From: Capnocytophaga sp. ARDL2
GTDB lineage: Bacteria; Bacteroidota; Bacteroidia; Flavobacteriales; Flavobacteriaceae
Assembly (NCBI RefSeq): GCF_041530365.1
Contig: NZ_CP168034.1
Span: forward strand, 434,001-498,000
Direction of reading: 5' to 3'
Length of the DNA: 64,000 nucleotides
Part shown: in pieces, positions 37,838-46,791 of the stretch
How positions within the stretch are numbered: position 1 is the stretch's first letter
Layout: each line of letters begins with the position of its first letter
Notes under the pieces: generated by a model
Databases searched by the model: none
What the model saw: the letters and a program-made list of their open reading frames with translations, nothing else
Told to the model about the DNA's origin: nothing
Translations under genes and position numbers: made by a program

Positions 37838-39055
37838 ATGAATACAAATGTAAATATAAAAATAGTAATTGGCAGTAAACCAGTATCTGATGGTAAATAT
37901 GGTATTTATTTGAGAATTGTCAAAAACCGAAAAAAGAAGGAAATTAGTTTAGGAATCAGATGTAAATCTGAGCATTTTGAAAACGAACAACTTTCCAAAA
38001 AGCATAGAGATTATAAAGTTGATAATGAGCTTATTTTAAATTTTAAAAGCAAAGCCTTAGTTATTGTAAGAGAATTTCAGCTGTCAGATTATGACTTTTC
38101 TTTGGAGGAATTTGAAGCAAAATTCAGAGGAATAGAAAATAAACCCAAGAAAATCAATGCAATTTCATTTTTTGATGAAATTATAACTGAGTTGGAGCTT
38201 TCTGATAGGTTAGGCAATGCCAAAGTTTATAAAGAAGCCAAAAGTACACTTATCAAATTTGCGGGCAAAAATATTTTATTTGAGCAAATTACACCTGAGT
38301 TCCTTGAAAAATTTGAAGTTTTTATGCGTTCTAGAGGAAATAAAGATAGTGGTATAGCTTTTAGAATGAGGGAATTAAGAGCCTTATTTAATACAGCGAT
38401 TCGCCGAAAACTAATCCCTCGTGAATTATATCCTTTTGAGGAATATAAAATTTCCAGATTGAAAACTAAAAAGAATAAACGGGCTTTAACGCTTGAAGAT
38501 TTCAAGAAAATTAAAGAAGTTGATTTATCAAAACGCCCCGATTTGTGGGAAGCACACAATTATTTTATGTTTTCTGTTTACACCAGAGGAATGAACTTTG
38601 TGGATATGATGAAACTCAAATGGGAAAATATCAAAGACGGTAGGATTTATTATACGAGGTCAAAAACCAAAGGATAATTTAATATCGAAGTAACCGAAAA
38701 AGTACAAGAAATTTTGAATTACTACAAAGTACAAAATCGTCCTACAAGCTATGTGTTCCCTATTTTATTACAAGAAGATTTAACCGCTATTCAAATAGAT
38801 AATAGAAGGCATAAGGTGTTAGCCAGATGCAACCGAAAGCTAAAAGAAATTGCCAAAATAGCAGGAATAGATAAAGTGCTAACCACTTATGTTGCAAGGC
38901 ATTCTTTTGCTACTTTACTCAAGCAAATGGGAACAAGTACAGATAAGATTTCAGAATTAATGGGGCATTCCGATGTGCAAGTTACAATGACTTACTTAAA
39001 AGAGTTTGACACAGAAGCCCTAGATATTGAAAATCGCAAATTGTTGGATTTATAG
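37838..39055 (+). pseudogene. Tyrosine recombinase (integrase) with an internal stop codon
   Basis: The gene would encode a 405-residue phage-type integrase of the Bacteroidota group: an N-terminal arm-binding domain, a SAM-like core-binding domain, and the catalytic domain with the first Arg in FSVYTRGMNFVDMMKL. In-frame TAA at 38675-38677 (codon 280) is followed by the uninterrupted rest, with Arg-His in YVARHSFATLL, GHSDV, and the nucleophilic Tyr in TMTYLKEF. A C-to-T change (CAA to TAA) would explain it. The truncated product lacks half of the active site. The start at 37838 (MNTNVNIKIV) is preferred over an in-frame ATG at 37760 upstream of the terminator. Confidence 0.88.
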
Positions 39056-39065
39056 CAGTTTTAAT

Positions 39066-39098
39066 AAAAATCCCTACTATAATCAGTAGGGATTTTTT
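39066..39098 (+). terminator. Terminator after the integrase gene
   Basis: Stem AAATCCCTACT / AGTAGGGATTT followed by T-run, 11 bases past the integrase stop. Confidence 0.85.
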
Positions 39099-39188
39099 GT
39101 ATGTATTCAAAAATAAAAATTTACTACAATAACAATAAAAATTTATCAAAAAAGTAATGAATTATTAACAATTTTAAATTTCAAGATT

Positions 39189-40052
39189 ATGCAATTACGT
39201 CCCTCAGAAAGAAGACAAGCCAAGATTAAAATGGCTCTTCAAGGAAGTGCAGGTTCAGGTAAAACTTTTTCAAGTTTACTTATAGCCAAAGGATTGGCTC
39301 AAGGAGATTTCTCCAAAGTAGCCATTATTGATACTGAAAATGGCAGTGCAGACTTATATGCTCATCTGGGAAGCTATAATGTACTTTCCCTTACGCCACC
39401 TTTCACACCACAAAAATATGTGGAAGCCATTGAAGTTTGTGAAAAAGCTACTATGCAAGTAATCATCATTGATTCTATTTCCCATTGTTGGGATTATTTG
39501 TTGGATTATCACAGTTCATTAGCTGGAAATTCCTTTACTAATTGGGCAAAAATCAAACCTTTGGAAAAAATGTTCGTGGACAAAATCCTGCAATCCAAAG
39601 CTCATATTATTGCTACAATGCGAACCAAGCAAGATTACGTGCTTAACCAAAAGGACGGCAAATTTATTCCTGAAAAAGTAGGATTAAAAGCAGTTCAAAG
39701 AGATGGTTTGGACTATGAATTTACCCTAGTTTTTGATATAGATAGCAAACATTTTGCAGTAGCTTCCAAAGACAGAACAGGTTTATTTATAGGAACGACC
39801 GAATTTAAAATTGCTGAAGGCACAGGTAAGAAAATTCTGGATTGGTGTCATAGTGGAAATTCCCAAGAAGACTTACAGCACATCGTATATCAATCCATTC
39901 AAGATTGTAATTCATTGGCTGAATTATCTGCCTTGTACAAACAATACCCTCAATTTCAGCAAGATTTAAAACCAGATTTTGAAGCTAGAAAATCATTATT
40001 AATTCAATTCACTCACCCTCAAAATTTTACTCAAAATGGACAATTACATTAG
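39189..40052 (+). CDS. AAA/RecA-like ATPase of the mobile element
   Basis: A 287-residue P-loop ATPase with Walker A QGSAGSGKTFSSLLIAKGL (about 18-36) and Walker B QVIIIDSISHCWDYLLD (about 93-109). It resembles phage-type nucleotide-binding proteins (AAA_24 group) that act with single-strand annealing or recombination functions. In Bacteroidota elements it regularly precedes DUF3871, as here (17-base overlap). Confidence 0.8.
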   Translation: MQLRPSERRQAKIKMALQGSAGSGKTFSSLLIAKGLAQGDFSKVAIIDTENGSADLYAHLGSYNVLSLTPPFTPQKYVEAIEVCEKATMQVIIIDSISHCWDYLLDYHSSLAGNSFTNWAKIKPLEKMFVDKILQSKAHIIATMRTKQDYVLNQKDGKFIPEKVGLKAVQRDGLDYEFTLVFDIDSKHFAVASKDRTGLFIGTTEFKIAEGTGKKILDWCHSGNSQEDLQHIVYQSIQDCNSLAELSALYKQYPQFQQDLKPDFEARKSLLIQFTHPQNFTQNGQLH

Positions 40053-41170
40053 ACCTGCATCTTTGCAAGAAGCTTTTGGCTCAAACTTTGCAACCATAAT
40101 AGAGAATAAATCAATGGAACTTAGGAAAGTTACGGATAATCAAAAAGATAAAAAAATTATTACATTCCCTAGTGAAATGAATCGTACCCTAGAAAATTCG
40201 GATAAAATTAATAACACAAAACTTTCTCTAGAGGAAAAAGAAGTAAGACACAAAGAAAAAATACCTTTTATTGTAGCAAACACGCAAGAAGTTACGTTAT
40301 CACATCTTAAAAATGATTGTATTATTCCTGTTTTTTCAAAGGATAACGAGAAAACTATTGCTCATCAGGAATTTATAGAAGTGGTTCAAAATGCTGTGAG
40401 TAAAGTTTTTCCACATCACGCTATTTCAAATCCTGAAATTCGGGTTTCTCATCAGATTAAAGGCAGAACTCCAGAAGCTATTCATAAAAGTGTTAAAGAG
40501 CTACTAGACCACGAAAAGACCATTTATTATGAAAGAATGGCTTTTATCGTTAAAATTTCTGCAATTAAAGAGATGATAGGTGGTAATGAACTCACTTTGA
40601 CGATAGGTGGGGTAAGAAGTTATAATTTGGAAAATCTTTACAGCAGGAAATCTTTAGAAAAGTTCAAATTTTTTATTGGTTTTCAGAATAAAGTGTGCTG
40701 TAACATGTGTGTTTCTACAGATGGATTTTTTGGAAGATTTACGGGTTTCTAACGCTCAGGATTTACAACAAAGGGTTATTGAAACCCTCTACAATTACAA
40801 TGCAGTTCAGCATTTAGAAGCAATGCAAGAATTTGAAAATTATCATCTTACGGAACATCAGTTTGCTCAACTCATAGGAAGGACAAGATTATATCAACAT
40901 TTGCCGAAGACTGAAAAGCAAGACATTCCATCATTAAACTTTAATGATAGTCACATCAATACTATAGCTAAAGATTATTATGAAGATGATAATTTTTGCA
41001 GAAATGAAGATGGCTCCATTAGTTTATGGAAGGTGTATAATCTTTTTACTCAGGCGAATAAAAGTAGTTATATCGACACTTTTTTAGACAGAACACTCAA
41101 TGCTTTTGAATTTTCAAAAACGTTGCAATCGGCACTCAATGGTGATAAGTACCATTGGTTTTTGAGTTAG
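40036..41170 (+). pseudogene. DUF3871 family gene, frameshifted
   Basis: The first frame covers the N-terminal two thirds (ERMAFIVKISAIKEMIGGNELTLTIGG, NKVCCNMCVSTDGF, about residues 170-235) and ends at 40752. The family continues in the next frame with EDLRVSNAQDLQQRV, YHLTEHQFAQLIGRTRLYQHL and ANKSSYIDTFLDRTLNAFEF up to 41170. The break is a run of six T at 40726-40731, where five would give one 377-residue protein. DUF3871 is of unknown function and is a marker of Bacteroidota mobile elements. Confidence 0.85.
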
Positions 41171-41172
41171 TT

Positions 41173-41210
41173 AAATTCCCCTGCCAAGTAAGGTAGGGGG
41201 ATTTTTTATT
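41173..41210 (+). terminator. Terminator after the DUF3871 gene
   Basis: Stem CCCCTGCC / GGTAGGGG with a 6-base loop and a T-run, lying between convergent genes. Confidence 0.75.
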
Positions 41211-41260
41211 TCATTTGTAAGAATGAATAGGCATTTATTGATTATTATTTGACAAAAAAG

Positions 41261-42247
41261 TCATTCTTTCAATTTTTTAATTTCTTTATCAAAATCAGAG
41301 ATTATTTTTTGGGTTTTGTTAAACTCCTCATATTCTGCAATAGCTTTTCTGTCGGCTTGAACTTTGGAAATTTTACCCTTTCCTTCCAAAATTTTATATT
41401 CATTAAAGCTCAAAAACCTATTTACACTCTCGGCTAATTGCTCCATCGTAAATGTGTTTTTCCTTTCTATAAGTCCTTCAATATAATCAAAATAACCTGT
41501 AACAGTTCTTTCTAATTGCTGAATTTCTTTTTCTTGAAGATAATTTTTAGCAATAACTACATCTTGTTTTAAAATCCTACCATCAGGAGCATTTTTCCAA
41601 GTACTTAACCCCATATTCTCTTTGGTCTTATCTGCCTGAGAATATATAATCTCTGGGGCTGTTTTCCCTGTAATGGCGTAGTGAAATTTATTCTGAACCA
41701 TTGCATAAAAATTCTTCGTGATTTCGGAATTGGAGTCGTAATCAATACTACATTCTGCAAAAATATCCGTAACTTGTTGATAAATCCTTCTTTCACTGGC
41801 TCTTATGGAACGAATTCTTTGTAAAAGCTCTCTAAAGTAATCTTTGCCGAAAACCTTTTGTCCTTGTTTTAATCTTTTATCATCTAAAACAAAGCCTTTA
41901 ACAATATATTCTTTCAAAGTGTTGGTTGCCCATATCCTAAATTGTGTAGCTTTTGATGAATTAACCCTATAACCTACAGATATTATGGCATCTAGGTTAT
42001 AAAATTTGGTATTGTACTTTTTTCTGTCATTTGCAGTATGTTCCAAAATGGAACTAACTGAATTTTCCTCTAGTTCTCCACTTTCGAAGATGTTATTCAA
42101 ATGTTTGGTAATAGCGGGTCTTTGCACTCCAAAAAGTTCTGCAATAGCTTTTTGTGTAAGCCATAAAGTTTCATTCTGAAGCAAAACATCTAATCTCACA
42201 TCTCCATTAGGGGTGGTATAAAGGATTATATTTTGGGTATTTTCCAT
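41261..42247 (-). CDS. RhuM-family protein
   Basis: A 328-residue member of the virulence RhuM family, a group found on pathogenicity islands and mobile elements. It has an N-terminal winged HTH (LWLTQKAIAELFGVQRPAITKHLNNIFESGEL), the conserved KKYNTKFYNLDAIISVGYRVNSSKATQFRIWAT block (about 80-112), and a helical C-terminal part with AITGKTAPEIIYSQADK. Its molecular function is not settled; the HTH suggests a DNA-binding or regulatory role. It is the only island gene on the - strand. Confidence 0.88.
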   Translation of the reverse strand: MENTQNIILYTTPNGDVRLDVLLQNETLWLTQKAIAELFGVQRPAITKHLNNIFESGELEENSVSSILEHTANDRKKYNTKFYNLDAIISVGYRVNSSKATQFRIWATNTLKEYIVKGFVLDDKRLKQGQKVFGKDYFRELLQRIRSIRASERRIYQQVTDIFAECSIDYDSNSEITKNFYAMVQNKFHYAITGKTAPEIIYSQADKTKENMGLSTWKNAPDGRILKQDVVIAKNYLQEKEIQQLERTVTGYFDYIEGLIERKNTFTMEQLAESVNRFLSFNEYKILEGKGKISKVQADRKAIAEYEEFNKTQKIISDFDKEIKKLKE

Positions 42248-42639
42248 ATTGTGAACAAATTTCCTCTCTTAAGACACAAAATTATAAAAATTCCTATAAA
42301 ATTTAATTTTTGCTCAATAAACGTAAGTCCATCCCAACTTTGTAAGCCCACCCCACTTGTTTTGGAAGACAAAAGCTCCCCCCTACTTTGTTCTGTGGTT
42401 ATTTTTTCGTGGAGGAATTTTCAATCCTTTAAATGGTCGCAATCAATTGATTTTATGAGCTATGGTTGGTTGTTTAAAGAACATATTTATACCAGAACTG
42501 CACTAATTTTTGGTAAAGATAAAAAAATATAAGCATTGATTTTATAGTTTGGTGTTGTATTTCAAGGTGATAGCTGTAAATAAAACACTTTCATAACATC
42601 TTGTTTTCAAATATTTAATAACTCAAAAACGTTTAAAAA
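42248..42639. other. Intergenic, no gene supported
   Basis: About 390 bp between the divergent RhuM gene and the 123-residue protein. It should hold both promoters; a C-rich patch lies at 42330-42395. The + strand frame in it has no family features and poor codon use. Confidence 0.4.
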
Positions 42640-43011
42640 ATGGTAAAAATTATCAACTACAAAAAAAGGCAAACCGAAGAAGGAAAGGAATTCTTCGTAT
42701 TAGAAATTTCAGCAGGTGTTGAAATCATTCAATCTCAAACCTCTAACAACTTTTATGCTTCTTTAAAAAGAACTTTTATTCCTTGTTCTTTTGATGAGCC
42801 TACTTGTATGGCACTGATAGGCACTGAGATGGAAGGCTCTATTGAAAAGGTAGAATGTGAACCTTATCAATATGTAAACAAAGATACGGGAGAGGTAATG
42901 GTTTTACATCACAGATATTCTTACATAAAAGAGGCTCCAAAGCCTACTGAATCTCAGACTATGCCAATGCTGAATCCGTTTGTAATGAACGGACAAACCA
43001 TTTTTGCATAG
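42640..43011 (+). CDS. Hypothetical protein of the mobile element (123 aa)
   Basis: A small soluble protein, beta-rich, with INYKKRQTEEGKEFFVLEIS at the N-terminus (about 5-24) and FIPCSFDEPTCMALIGTEMEG in the centre. Similar small genes are found in Bacteroidota elements after DUF3871/RhuM-type regions; the function is unknown. A hairpin with a T-run follows at 43019-43060. Confidence 0.6.
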   Translation: MVKIINYKKRQTEEGKEFFVLEISAGVEIIQSQTSNNFYASLKRTFIPCSFDEPTCMALIGTEMEGSIEKVECEPYQYVNKDTGEVMVLHHRYSYIKEAPKPTESQTMPMLNPFVMNGQTIFA

Positions 43012-43825
43012 CAATTAAAAAACTTCTGATTTTGTTGCATCAAGATTGGAAGTTTTTTTAGAATTATTTACATTTTAAATCTTTCACTTACCAATATTTT
43101 TTTGTTTCGTTGTGGTAGTGATTTTTTAGTTTGTGAAAGTATAAAAGAGCTAAAAATAAAGCTTTTATTACTTGAAAACACAAAAACAGATTTTCGTAAG
43201 ATAAAATAAGATATAGCGGAAATTTCAAGAAACAAAATCTAAATTTTTCTTTTATAAAAAATATTTTTAATTTAGCACCATAAAATTTGAAATAAAAAAG
43301 CATTAGCTTTTGTTCTGTTGTTAGGAATCTGGTCAATTCTCTAAAAACGAATACGGAATGAAAAGTTGATGCCTGCGTGATATTGCGTGGGCTAATATTT
43401 TTCTGTATTCGTGAGGCAAGACCAGAGCCAACTAACAGCAGATAAAATGTTTCCCACGCTTTTTATTTTCAATCGATTGTAAGAGCGTTAGCTTTATTCT
43501 GCTGTTAGAAATCTGGTCAATTTCAATACACGAAACAGAATAGGTTAGCCTACAAAAGGTAAAGGGAACATTTTTTATGTTTCCTTTGCCGTGTGCTAAA
43601 TTTTCTTCACGAATAAAGCTGTTTGTTCCACGCTTGTGGTAGTAATGTTGCTTTTGGAACAGAGTAACACAGAGTTTTAATTATTCATAAACAACTTGTT
43701 ACTAAACTATTACGGGGGATTATTGTAAAATCTTTTAGTAATTGTAAATTCTCATTACAAGATAACAATATAAAGGAGGAAACCGAAAAGCTAATAGAAT
43801 AGGGATAATTTTAAATTTTTATATA
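43012..43825. other. Long intergenic region with inverted and direct repeats
   Basis: About 800 bp without a convincing gene. A direct repeat of about 40 bp occurs at 43299-43338 and 43484-43524 (both with GTTAG-AATCTGGTCAATT), and a related inverted copy lies at 43421-43448. Between them are further stems (ACGAATAC/GTATTCGT, and a GGGAACAT/ATGTTTCC pair near 43563-43583). Possible structured RNA or recombination remnants. Confidence 0.55.
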
Positions 43826-44206
43826 ATGAAAACACAAGTACCAGTATCGTTCGCTTCAAACAACCACAAAAGATTTGAAAACGGGGTTTGGACAGGTAAA
43901 AATAATTATGGAGCCAACCGAGGTTTTTTATTTGAGAAAGTAAATGATGAAGTTTACAAAGTTTCAATGCATCTTTTAGACGGAAGTATGTCCAACTTTT
44001 GGGATTACGTTCAGATGGCAGAAAAACCAATGAAGATGATATCTCAAACAGAAAATAAAATTATTTTACGAGGTTTCGGCTACGACCTTTTTGGAGTGCC
44101 TTTTTCCGACTATGGAGTAGAACTCAATTTTGTCAATGGTACGCTCAATAATGTAACATTGAATATGTATGACAGAAATGTAAGTATTAACTATTTTAAT
44201 GAATAA
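43826..44206 (+). CDS. Hypothetical protein, first gene of the cargo operon
   Basis: 126 residues, beta-rich, soluble, ending ...NVSINYFNE. It carries the aromatic-rich stretches GVWTGKNNYGANRGFLFEK and LLDGSMSNFWDYVQMAEK. No family is recognised. A purine-rich AAAGGAGGAAA lies about 50 bases upstream. It overlaps the next gene by eight bases, suggesting coupled translation with the genes that lead to DarT/DarG. Confidence 0.6.
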   Translation: MKTQVPVSFASNNHKRFENGVWTGKNNYGANRGFLFEKVNDEVYKVSMHLLDGSMSNFWDYVQMAEKPMKMISQTENKIILRGFGYDLFGVPFSDYGVELNFVNGTLNNVTLNMYDRNVSINYFNE

Positions 44207-44828
44207 ATCTATGGAAATTTTAAAAGAAATGGTAAGCGTGTTGTTTGATAAAGAAACTATATTAAAAGTTAATCAACAGTATCAAACAAAAAGTAAAAGA
44301 GTTGCAATTGACGCTCAAAATATGAGTTTTAGACTATTTTTATCTGATGCAGGAACTATAAATTTAGAACTTTTGATGAGAGATAACTATGGCTTTTATT
44401 TTAAACCCATTGGATATTATGAATTTACTCCAAATGGCATAAAAAACATATACGTATTGAGAGAATTTGAAGAAGCATATACTAAAATAAAGCATAGCAT
44501 TGAATATGATTTAGCTAATAAAGTAAACTTTTTAGATGTAGAAAGCAACAGTTTTATAGCAATGTGTTCGAGAGAGGCAAGTAATGTAACGAAAGAAATA
44601 TTTAGAGGTAATTTGAAAGCTCCTCAACAATTGATTTCTAATGGAATTAAAATTATAATCTTTAATTCTATGATGAACTCATTGGAGGTAAAAAACATCG
44701 ATGAAGATTACGAAACAGATAAGGATATTTTTGTTTTATATACTGAAAATGAAATTAAATGGGGAGAAGAGCCTTTATGTGATTTGCTGTATAGAAAAGG
44801 ATTGTTCTCTGCTTTAAATATAGATTAA
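44199..44828 (+). CDS. Hypothetical protein, second gene of the cargo operon
   Basis: 209 residues, soluble, alpha/beta, no known domain. Features are SFRLFLSDAGTINLELLMRDNYGFYF in the first third (about 43-68) and an acidic C-terminal part. The in-frame Met at 44211 is an alternative start. It lies 32 bp ahead of the DarT-like gene. Confidence 0.6.
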   Translation: MNKSMEILKEMVSVLFDKETILKVNQQYQTKSKRVAIDAQNMSFRLFLSDAGTINLELLMRDNYGFYFKPIGYYEFTPNGIKNIYVLREFEEAYTKIKHSIEYDLANKVNFLDVESNSFIAMCSREASNVTKEIFRGNLKAPQQLISNGIKIIIFNSMMNSLEVKNIDEDYETDKDIFVLYTENEIKWGEEPLCDLLYRKGLFSALNID

Positions 44829-44860
44829 TATATTAGTGTTTTGAAAACAAAAGTATTTAT

Positions 44861-45937
44861 ATGAAATTATCGTATATAATTTATTCGGTAGTAGCTATTG
44901 TGTTCCTTAACATCTTAATGAAATTTGCGGAAAAGAAAAAGAAAAAGGAAAAAAGACAACAAATAAAATGGCAACACCAAGAAGAACCAAAACAAAAAGA
45001 GGTGCAAAAAAAGTTTTTTGATGAAAAAGATAAACGAATAAGAGAGCAACAGTTACTTTTTCAATCAATGGTTCTACAAGAAAAGTTGAAACGTGGTCAA
45101 GAGCAACAAAATGCAAGTCTATCTACTAAAATCCCAAAAGCTGGTGAATCGTTTTTAGCTAATACTAAAATACAAGAAGAACATCACCAAGAAGAAGTGA
45201 TGCAACATATCAATGATAGACTTGCAAGGCGTGATGCAGCTACTGCAAGGTTATGTAATATTGCTCTACAATTTGACAAAGAAAGAGAATTAACACAAGA
45301 TACTGAGCAAGATATAAATTTTTTTGGTGAAAAACAACATCTCCTAAATTACGGAATAAAATATTTATACCATATGACCCATAAAAATAATTTGGAGAGT
45401 ATTTTAAAAAACGGATTAAAATCACATAATAATATAAAGAAAGAAAGGGCGTATGTAGATATTTCTAATAATGAAGTTAATAATAGGCGTTCAAAGAAAG
45501 AACCTATTTTCAATAGATGTGTACACGATTATGTTCCTTTGTATTTTAATCCCAAAAATCCGATGCTTTATGCTAAAAAGAGTATCCAAGATGATATTAT
45601 AATTCTTGCAATAAATACAAGGTTACTTTATAACAATAATACTTTATTTACAAATGGTAATGCAGCATCTAGTACAACATCATTTTATAAAGATACATAT
45701 GATTTGAAAAATTTAAATTGGGATTGTATAAATGCCAAATATTGGAATTCTTTTGAAGATGGCAAAAGAATAAGATGTTCAGAAATATTAATCTATCCAA
45801 GCGTTGAAATAAGCCATATAATGAAAATATTTTGTAACAACTCATTCACAAGAGAATTTGTCAAACATAAAATTGATAATTTTGCAAACCAAGAAATTAA
45901 CGTGGAAATAGAATCTGATTTATATTTTGATGTATGA
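44861..45937 (+). CDS. DarT-type DNA ADP-ribosyltransferase with N-terminal membrane anchor
   Basis: The C-terminal half (about 160-358) matches DarT (DUF4433), the toxin that attaches ADP-ribose to bases in single-stranded DNA. YLYHMTHKNNLESIL has the NAD-binding His171, NNRRSKKE the Arg near 209, VHDYVPLYFNPKNPMLY (221-237) the core, and RCSEILIYP the catalytic Glu308. Ahead of it is an unusual 160-residue extension: one membrane helix (about 4-21) followed by a strongly basic and Gln-rich coiled coil (24-140). By the positive-inside rule the enzyme faces the cytoplasm. Its stop overlaps the start of the macro-domain gene, as in darTG pairs. Confidence 0.85.
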   Translation: MKLSYIIYSVVAIVFLNILMKFAEKKKKKEKRQQIKWQHQEEPKQKEVQKKFFDEKDKRIREQQLLFQSMVLQEKLKRGQEQQNASLSTKIPKAGESFLANTKIQEEHHQEEVMQHINDRLARRDAATARLCNIALQFDKERELTQDTEQDINFFGEKQHLLNYGIKYLYHMTHKNNLESILKNGLKSHNNIKKERAYVDISNNEVNNRRSKKEPIFNRCVHDYVPLYFNPKNPMLYAKKSIQDDIIILAINTRLLYNNNTLFTNGNAASSTTSFYKDTYDLKNLNWDCINAKYWNSFEDGKRIRCSEILIYPSVEISHIMKIFCNNSFTREFVKHKIDNFANQEINVEIESDLYFDV

Positions 45938-46728
45938 TAACAATAAAAAAAGGAAATATATTTACAACAAAATGTCAAACAATCGTCAATACGATTAATT
46001 GTGTAGGAGTAATGGGTGCTGGAATCGCATATGAATGCAGATTGAGATACCCTAAAATGTATGAAAGATACATAGAACTTTGTAACGATAAAAAAATAAA
46101 CATAGGAACGTTATGGATTTATAAATCAGAAGATAAATGGGTCTTGAATTTCCCTACAAAAAATCATTGGAGGTATGAAAGCAAGGTAGAATATTTAGAA
46201 AAAGGATTACAAAAGTTTTTAGATACCTACAAAGAAAAAGGGATTACGTCTATTGCCTTTCCTTTATTAGGAGCAAGTAATGGCGGAATTCCTGAAAAAA
46301 CATCCATAGAAGTAATGCAAAAATATCTTGAAAAATGTGATATAGACATTGAAATATATTACTTTGACCCATATGTCTATGATGATTTGTATTTGAAATT
46401 TAAAAAACTTTGGACTACCATACCAGAAAAAGAATTGAAAAAAGAATTAAAAAATCAGAAAGAAAAAGAGAATAAAAATCTTAAAGCAAAATTAGATTTT
46501 TTAAGACAAGAAAATAATTCTAATAATAACAAAGAGATTGAGAAAATACAAGAAAAGTTGAAAGAAAAAGTATTATCAGTTTCTACTATAACAAAAGCAC
46601 TCCAAAATGATAGTATTAAGAGTTTAAGTGGTTTATTGAGATCGAAAGGAATAGGACAAAAAACATTAGAGAAAGCATTTCATTTTATAAACAATTATGA
46701 AGGAAATAATCAGAACGTATTATTTTAA
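45934..46728 (+). CDS. DarG-like macro-domain antitoxin with atypical C-terminus
   Basis: The N-terminal 150 residues are a DarG-type macro domain, which removes ADP-ribose from DNA: NTINCVGVMGAGIA (19-32) and LNFPTKNHWRYESK (71-84), with the catalytic-type Lys76, and LLGASNGGI (111-119). After that comes a Lys/Glu-rich coiled coil (about 160-212) and an end of about 40 residues resembling a helix-hairpin-helix (LSGLLRSKGIGQKTLEKAF). Standard DarG proteins have a larger C-terminal domain that blocks DarT; it is replaced here. It overlaps darT by four bases (ATGA). Confidence 0.85.
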   Translation: MITIKKGNIFTTKCQTIVNTINCVGVMGAGIAYECRLRYPKMYERYIELCNDKKINIGTLWIYKSEDKWVLNFPTKNHWRYESKVEYLEKGLQKFLDTYKEKGITSIAFPLLGASNGGIPEKTSIEVMQKYLEKCDIDIEIYYFDPYVYDDLYLKFKKLWTTIPEKELKKELKNQKEKENKNLKAKLDFLRQENNSNNNKEIEKIQEKLKEKVLSVSTITKALQNDSIKSLSGLLRSKGIGQKTLEKAFHFINNYEGNNQNVLF

Positions 46729-46791
46729 TTCAAATAAAAAAGCTGGTCGTACTACAAAAGGTTATAATTAAAATAAGTAAATTTTAATCCT

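Noticed and set aside
42233..42532. + strand frame of 99 codons upstream of the 123-residue protein
   Set aside because: It overlaps the start of the RhuM gene on the other strand, has no domain features, and its codon use is unlike that of the neighbours.
43088..43336. - strand frame of 82 codons in the island spacer
   Set aside because: Extremely Phe/Lys/Leu-rich by AT content, no family features, and it overlaps the first copy of the structured repeat.
43297..43530. Integron attC sites or a retron RNA in the structured repeat
   Set aside because: The repeats have GTTAG cores but no proper attC boxes, and no reverse transcriptase or integron integrase is in the island.
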